DNA from: Byssothecium circinans
Lineage: Eukaryota; Ascomycota; Dothideomycetes; Pleosporales; Massarinaceae
NCBI GenBank assembly: GCA_010015675.1
Contig: ML977015.1
Coordinates: forward strand, 83,450-147,449
Reading direction: 5' to 3'
Length of the DNA: 64,000 nucleotides
Shown: positions 58,952 through 64,000 of the stretch, one piece after another
Layout: each line of letters begins with the position of its first letter
How positions within the stretch are numbered: position 1 is the stretch's first letter
Program-made: the position numbers and the translations under genes
The notes under the pieces: model-generated
Seen by the model: the letters and a program-made list of their open reading frames with translations, nothing else
Told to the model about the DNA's origin: nothing
Databases searched by the model: none

Positions 58952-60889
58952 GATATTCAACGTGGCTCGTCCGGTTGAGAACGGTGTCAACGGGCCACAA
59001 AAGCGGTCAATATACGTTACTGGATGCTCGGGAAGTAAGAGGAAGCTAATCATGTTGTCAGGTTACCGCTGGCTAACTAAACAGGTGTTAATGACAGGAA
59101 ACGAGCTATTCATGACTTGGCAAAGGCAGTTCACTATTTCGGCCCACGAGGACCAGGCTAAATTCTCTAGAACGAGCCACACGTCGATGTAATCACCGGT
59201 GACCGGATGTCAGAGTGCAAAATGACGCTTCGAGGAGCAAACAAGCGTGACAAGCTGACGAGAAAGCATCTCTCCGTTGTCAGTGCCGCATACGAACCCT
59301 ACTTCCTCGAGGAGCTCGATCCCGCCATTCCCTGGCTCGCGAAGAACAAGACTAAAGTCAGTATCAATGCTGGTACTAGCGATGTCGAAGGACTAGGTAC
59401 GAAGGTCAAAAAGCGCAAAACACTGTGTCAACTTGAAGGTTGCATACGTGGATGGTGACGATTGCACTGATGCGGTGCTTGAGCTGTACCGCCAGGGATA
59501 GAACTTTCTTAATCTCCCACCTGGGAAGAACATCCAAGATCGGGGGTTTGAACCTATATGCGCCCAGTGCTATCTTGACGGCGCTGGTATGACTCCAGAT
59601 GTCTGCTGTACTGTGCGGAAGTGAAGGCTGACACTTGAACAGCTGGTGCGGATATTGTTGTTTGTGGACGTGTTGCCGCTGCTTCTCCCACAGTAGGTGC
59701 AGCGATGTGGTGGCAGGGATGGACCCGCGAAGACAATCTCCAGGAACTTGCTACGGCGCTGATGGTTGGTGCGTGTAGAGTTATCTCAACTTGGAAAATT
59801 TAATGCTGACATTTGGAAAGGACATGTTATCGAGTGCTCAACGTATGCTACAGGTGGCTATTACCATGGTTTCAAGGACCTTGGAGTGAAGGATGTTGAC
59901 ATGGGCTGCCCTATTGCTGCTATCGAAGCCACTGGCGAGCCTACCTTTAAAATGGAGAAGTTGGTCAAGTTCAATTTGCTCACCCCGCACCTTGCTAACC
60001 ATATCATCAGGGTATGCACGGCTTGGTCAACAAGGCTACAATTGCCAGTCAATTGCTCTATGAGATCCAAGGCCTCTACTACGACAGCTCCGACGTGGCC
60101 GCTCAGATCAAGAGCGTCAAGCTCGAACTAGTCGGCGAGAACGCGATGCACATGTCCGGCATCCAAGCCTGCCAGTTCTTCTTACTACAAAGGTGGGAAT
60201 AACTCCGAGGGGGCTTTTTCAAGCAGAGTTTCACTTCTATCTTACCGGCTTGGACATCGAAGAGAAAGCCAAGATGATTGAAAGACATACATTGGAAGCG
60301 ATGGGCAAGCATGTCAAGAAATTCACGGGTCTCAAACTCCAGATCTGCGGCACTGTGCCAGAAGATCCTCAGTCGCAAGTCAGACCACGGTGGATCTAAG
60401 GGTATTCGCACAAACGCAAGACACTGACGTTCTCTCTGCCTGCGCAATGGTCGACTCTGACCGCGGATCCTTTGCCCGCTTCTACATCGAGAACTTGCTT
60501 CAAGCCTATCGTGGATCCACCATGGCCCCTGACATGCGTTGCGCAATGGGTCGTCCCTTCTTTGAGTGCTGGGTCAGTCTGACGCCTCGGGAGTTCGTCA
60601 AAGAGCAGGCTCACCTTCCCGACGGCACCGTTGTCGATATCCGTTCTCCCTGTAAACCGCAAGAATACGACTTCAACCAGCCCTCATACAACATCCGCAA
60701 CCCTGTCGATCTTTCATCCTTTGGTCCCACTACTCGCGACCTCTCGACCTCGGTCTCTTCGTGCGACACGATGACGAGTACGACTGGCTGCGCACTTTTA
60801 ATGCTACCAGCGGATTTGATGGTCTAGGCAAAAATATATGCGAGTATGTTGATCTTCCCAGCAAGTTCTTGGAGCGCGGTCGCGTTTGA
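58952..60889 (+). pseudogene. decayed AtuA/DUF1446 family gene
   Basis: Remnant of a gene of the AtuA (acyclic terpene utilisation)/DUF1446 family, usually about 600 aa. Pieces in the correct order include IYVTGCSG, VNDRKRAIHDLAKAVHY, MTLRGANKRDKLTRKHL, YFLEELDPAIPWLAKNKTK, VDGDDCTDAVLELY, GADIVVCGRVAAASPTVGA, HVIECSTYATGGYYHGFKD, LVNKATIASQLLYEIQG, FHFYLTGLDIEEKAKMIER, TVDLRVFAQTQDTD, DLSSFGPTTRD and LFVRHDDEYDWLRTF, ending at KFLERGRV. Lesions are TAA at 59159-59161, TAG at 59168-59170, a frameshift near 59400-59436, TAG at 59499-59501, and frameshifts near 60150-60190 and 60370-60390. Near 60745 and 60805 conserved blocks are missing, indicating deletions. Intron signals are still recognisable. 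The gene cannot make the full protein. Confidence 0.85.
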
Positions 60890-61273
60890 GTTTTGGAATC
60901 TTGATTGGCGTCGCTTCCTCTTTTATTAATACTACAACTCTACCTAGTAATACCTACCATCAATGATCATTGACGCATCGAGATGAACAATTCCAGGGGG
61001 CATTGCAAAAACCGTAAGGCGAGTATGCACGTACCATTTCCTGGTTTGAGCAACTGCGGGGGCTCGGATAATCGCCGCGGCCCTTTCCAGAACATCTTCA
61101 CAGCTTTATGTTCCCCACTTCTGCAACTTTGAACTATCCAACCCGTAGTCCGATGGATTCCTGTCTCCTTCCCGCTAATCGATGATAAAGTCGAACAGTT
61201 TCGCCATTTTGTCTTCATCGCTCGAGGATAGGGCGCATTTCCGCCCTGTCTTGCCATTACGCTCGGGAAGGAA
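60890..61273. other. intergenic region upstream of the bZIP gene
   Basis: No gene. Promoter and 5' UTR of the bZIP regulator, next to the end of the decayed AtuA-like gene. Confidence 0.5.
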
Positions 61274-62371
61274 ATGGCATCAACAGCCTCACCCTCAGAC
61301 ACCACATCCCCAGCCTCGACGGCATATTCAAACTCAAGCACCGCACGTACTCTGGCTGCCCTCGAACATGAGAACCTCGAGCGTAAACGCGCGCGCGATC
61401 GGAAAAGCCAAAAGGCTATGCGCGAGCGAACGAAGCTGAATATCGCGTGTTTGACGCAAGAGAATAATGAGTTGAAGCATGCGTTGAATATGGAGGTTAG
61501 GGAGAAGAACGAGCTATACAACCGATTTTTGGCAGTCAGTGAAGAGAATGACCATCTGAGAGTGCAGAAGGCGGCGTTGCAGTTGCGATTGTTAGGGAAT
61601 GGGTTGGATGCAGGCGAGGCAGTGAAGGTGGGAGAGGGAGGGTTAGCCGTCCATGAGGCAGTATGTGATATCGCAAGATCTGAATTACGCCTACACTTTA
61701 CTAACCATCCCACACAGATCCCGCTCAACACCTCCCCAACTACCATGTCAGACCAAATCCTCCAGACCTTCGTCGAATCGCGCTGGGAAGCCTACGCACT
61801 GCAAACTTCCGGCCTCCTCAAATCGTATCCCGACAAGCCCGACCTATCTGCACTCTTCGACGGGCGTCCGAACCGTGTCGTCGACGAAACCTCCTCTGTC
61901 GTTGGCGATATCGTGCGCTCGTACACGGAGATAGATACTCTGCCGAAACAAGTAGCGCTTCACTATGTCATGTCGACGCTCATGAAGTGGCAGGTACTAA
62001 GGACTAAGGCGAGCTTTGAAGCCATGCCTGAATGGCTACGCCCAGAGCCATTGCAGCTGGAGAAACCGCATGCCTCGTGGATCGACAGGATCCCTTGGCC
62101 GAAAGTACGAATATATCTAATTGGTCATCCAGAAGTCAAGTACGATGATTTTGCGAGCGCTTATAGTTCGAGTTTCAACGTGAAGTGGGACTACGATCCG
62201 CGACACGTTATCATTACAACCGGCAGTGGAGAGGGCGCGGGGATCCTGATTAATCCGATTTATGAGGAGCACGTGAGGCAGTTGAGGAATTGGACCGTTG
62301 AGGGTGTGTTTCGGAGGAGATTTCCCGAGATGACGGAGATTATTGATGCGCAAGGGAAGACTGAGAAGTGA
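61274..62371 (+). CDS. bZIP transcription factor with DUF3425 domain
   Basis: Nuclear regulator of the fungal bZIP-DUF3425 type. The basic region is ENLERKRARDRKSQKAMRERTK and the adjoining heptad helix TKLNIACLTQENNELKHALN extends to about residue 110. A 57-bp intron (61661-61717: GTATGT, CTAAC branch, ACACAG) is in frame without stops; removing it gives 346 aa. The second half is the DUF3425 domain, with RPEPLQLEKPHASWIDRIPWP and VRIYLIGHPE followed by the Trp-rich end. The stop at 62371 overlaps a good donor (GTGAGA at 62368) with an acceptor at 62444; using it would skip the stop and extend the protein to a stop at 62595. Both forms are possible. It is convergent with the GNAT gene. Whether it ever controlled the decayed ABM/AtuA pair next door is only a possibility. 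Confidence 0.88.
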   Translation: MASTASPSDTTSPASTAYSNSSTARTLAALEHENLERKRARDRKSQKAMRERTKLNIACLTQENNELKHALNMEVREKNELYNRFLAVSEENDHLRVQKAALQLRLLGNGLDAGEAVKVGEGGLAVHEAVCDIARSELRLHFTNHPTQIPLNTSPTTMSDQILQTFVESRWEAYALQTSGLLKSYPDKPDLSALFDGRPNRVVDETSSVVGDIVRSYTEIDTLPKQVALHYVMSTLMKWQVLRTKASFEAMPEWLRPEPLQLEKPHASWIDRIPWPKVRIYLIGHPEVKYDDFASAYSSSFNVKWDYDPRHVIITTGSGEGAGILINPIYEEHVRQLRNWTVEGVFRRRFPEMTEIIDAQGKTEK

Positions 62372-62730
62372 GATTTTTGCTGCTGGGGGGAGGGAGGAGG
62401 AAAGAGCTGGGTGACTGACTTGACTAACTGACTGAGTGGTGCAGGAATGCAGGGTCGCTGGATAATATTATGAATCCGATGCCATTGCCTCGGTATGCGA
62501 TACGAAAGAGCTTCACCTATATGAGGAAGCTCGAAATTGCTAGGACAACTTACTGGAGACTCTCATTAAGACTCCTTGGATACGTCGCGGGATAAATGAA
62601 GGAGTTATACGCCCATTCAACCCACGACAGTCCATGTAATATCAGATGTACAAGTACTTCGCGCATTCGCTGATTGCGATCTACCAACAACATCCATCTG
62701 GAGTACGATCAGGGACACATAACCAATCCA

Positions 62731-63647
62731 TCAACTCGCAAGCCCACCCTCCACCTGGCTCGCCACGACCTCGACATCGACCTTCTCGACTTTCCTCTCC
62801 TCGGGCTCCTCCCTCGTCCCATCGCCCGTCCCATATTCCTCCTCCGTCAACACCCTCGGCCCCCTTCTAACCATGTTCACCGCCCCCTGCGGCACAAACC
62901 CTTTATGGATATACACAGCCCTCGCCGTCACCGCACTCTCCAAGTACATCGGCGTCACAGGGTCCGTTGCATCTGCCTGCTCAATCGCCCACTTCAACAA
63001 CTTCCCTCCCACGCCCTTCCCCTGGAACTCAGGCCATGTGAGTAAAGGGGCAAGATGCCAGTGCGGTTCGTCACCCATGACTTCGGCTCGGATTACATCG
63101 TCGCGTCCGAGTTGCCCATCCCAGGTTTCGATACTACAACCCTTCCACATTTCCTGCCATGCGGCGTCGGTGAGCGAGAGCGTGGTGCGCCAGGGATAGA
63201 AGTCAATGGCGTCGTGACGAAGCGGGTTAAAAATAGGGTTTCCGGGCGCCATCCAGCCTGCTATCCCGACGACCTGTTGTGTCGGCGTGTAGATTGCTTT
63301 TATCCATTTTAGTTTTGAGTCGTGGAAGGTTGGGCGCAGGCGAGAGGCGAGGCGGGCTTGTCGGAGGGTTTGATTAGGTTCGCGGATTGAAGGAGGATCC
63401 ATTTTCGTCCAGAAAGATTCGGGGAATGAGCGGTAGAGACCTTCTGCCTGGGAGTCATTGTTACGAGGTGTAAGGAATGAAACGATGGCGTTGGTGGACG
63501 TACGATATAGTCGACATCATCTTCGACGCAGAGTTCGACGCGGATTTCAGAGTCTGGGAGTCGCGCGGATGGTTCGACGGGTTGCGTCTGCTCATACCCT
63601 GGAGTTGTTATGGGGACTTTTATAAAGGTGGCTTTGTATTCTGCCAT
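62731..63647 (-). CDS. GNAT-family N-acetyltransferase
   Basis: Acetyl-CoA-dependent N-acetyltransferase; the acceptor is unknown. Two exons (63647-63504 and 63447-62731) around a 56-bp intron (GTACGT...CCAG, phase 0) give 286 aa from MAEYKATFIKVP. Family features are IRVELCVEDDVDYI in exon 1 (beta1 and helix), VVGIAGWMAPGNP, HWHLAPLLTWPEFQGKGVGGKLLKWAIEQAD, whose QGKGVGG is the acetyl-CoA pyrophosphate loop (motif A), and MYLESAVTARAVYIHKGFV (motif B). The C-terminal tail is Glu/Val-rich. No signal peptide, so probably cytosolic. This type is common in fungi and often lies in accessory regions. Enzyme class is confident; pathway is not. Confidence 0.9.
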
Positions 63648-64000
63648 CTTGTCTTTCGAAACGTGGGTGGGGATATTGATGTCGTGTAAATCGGCGTGAT
63701 ATGGAGGGGTAGCTTGTATATAAATTGTTGTTCAAGCCACCTAGCGTCACAGCGATCGACACATGCTTTACCCGCCATGGGGGGGATTCATGCGGAGTTC
63801 GGATATCATATATTGTAGGTTAATTCCGTCTTACAGTAGCAATGAGCGGCCAATCGTCTTGAAGAGATGATGGACTTGGTAGACGTAAAGATCTAGCCTG
63901 TGATGGTTAGGGCAGAGAATGAAAGGTTAGACGAGCTATGATGATAAGGAACCGGTCGGACAAGGTCGAATAAGCCAAGAGGGTCGGGATGGGGATGGGA
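63648..64000. other. right-edge intergenic sequence
   Basis: Promoter side of the GNAT gene. No further gene is visible before the edge. Confidence 0.5.

Noticed and set aside
58638..60889. Repeat-induced point mutation as the cause of the decayed gene pair
   Set aside because: Lesions include frameshifts and deletions, and at least one stop (in place of a Tyr-like codon) is not a simple C-to-T change; single-copy decay fits better.

Overview
The window is nuclear DNA from a filamentous ascomycete (Pezizomycotina; a Dothideomycete such as a Pleosporalean is my best guess, by inference). The signs are short introns of about 45-90 bp with GT...AG ends and CTAAC-like branch sites, long gene-poor intergenic stretches, two Zn2Cys6 regulators, a bZIP/DUF3425 regulator, CBM18 chitin-binding modules and a GH114 enzyme. 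I found no rRNA, tRNA, CRISPR array or intact transposon.

Layout. 1-9.4 kb, all on the minus strand, codes for secreted proteins: an S41-family protease cut by the left edge, a GH114 polygalactosaminidase-like enzyme, and a copper radical oxidase with three CBM18 modules. 9.4-14 kb has no supportable gene. 14-24.4 kb holds a minus-strand Cys-motif protein, an MFS transporter that looks broken and carries an 8-copy DPN repeat, a phosphopantothenate-cysteine ligase (CAB2) with three CACGTG boxes near its start, and a divergent eight-exon Zn2Cys6 regulator. 27.6-32.6 kb holds the FACT subunit POB3, whose start codon is split by an intron, and a second Zn2Cys6 regulator. 37-43 kb holds a Cys-motif protein, a glutathione transferase with a one-base frameshift, a possible tail-anchored protein and an APH-fold phosphotransferase. 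43-46.8 kb is gene-free and repeat-bearing, with a degenerate ~95-bp tandem array and a 17-bp minisatellite. 46.8-56 kb holds a coiled-coil protein with a Cys-rich motif, a basic/coiled-coil protein, 6-phosphogluconolactonase and a small zinc-knuckle-like protein. 58.6-60.9 kb holds two adjacent decayed genes, an ABM-type monooxygenase and an AtuA/DUF1446 family member. The right end holds a bZIP/DUF3425 regulator convergent with a GNAT acetyltransferase.

How the genes fit together. CAB2 (CoA synthesis), POB3 (chromatin) and 6PGL (pentose phosphate pathway) are housekeeping genes scattered among accessory ones. The three secreted enzymes at the left could act on chitin and other fungal or extracellular polymers. 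The most unusual content is loss of function: the MFS gene, the GST gene and the ABM/AtuA pair all carry stops or frameshifts, while neighbouring genes reconstruct into clean reading frames across many introns. Exon boundaries were worked out by hand from splice signals and reading-frame consistency; no database search was run.
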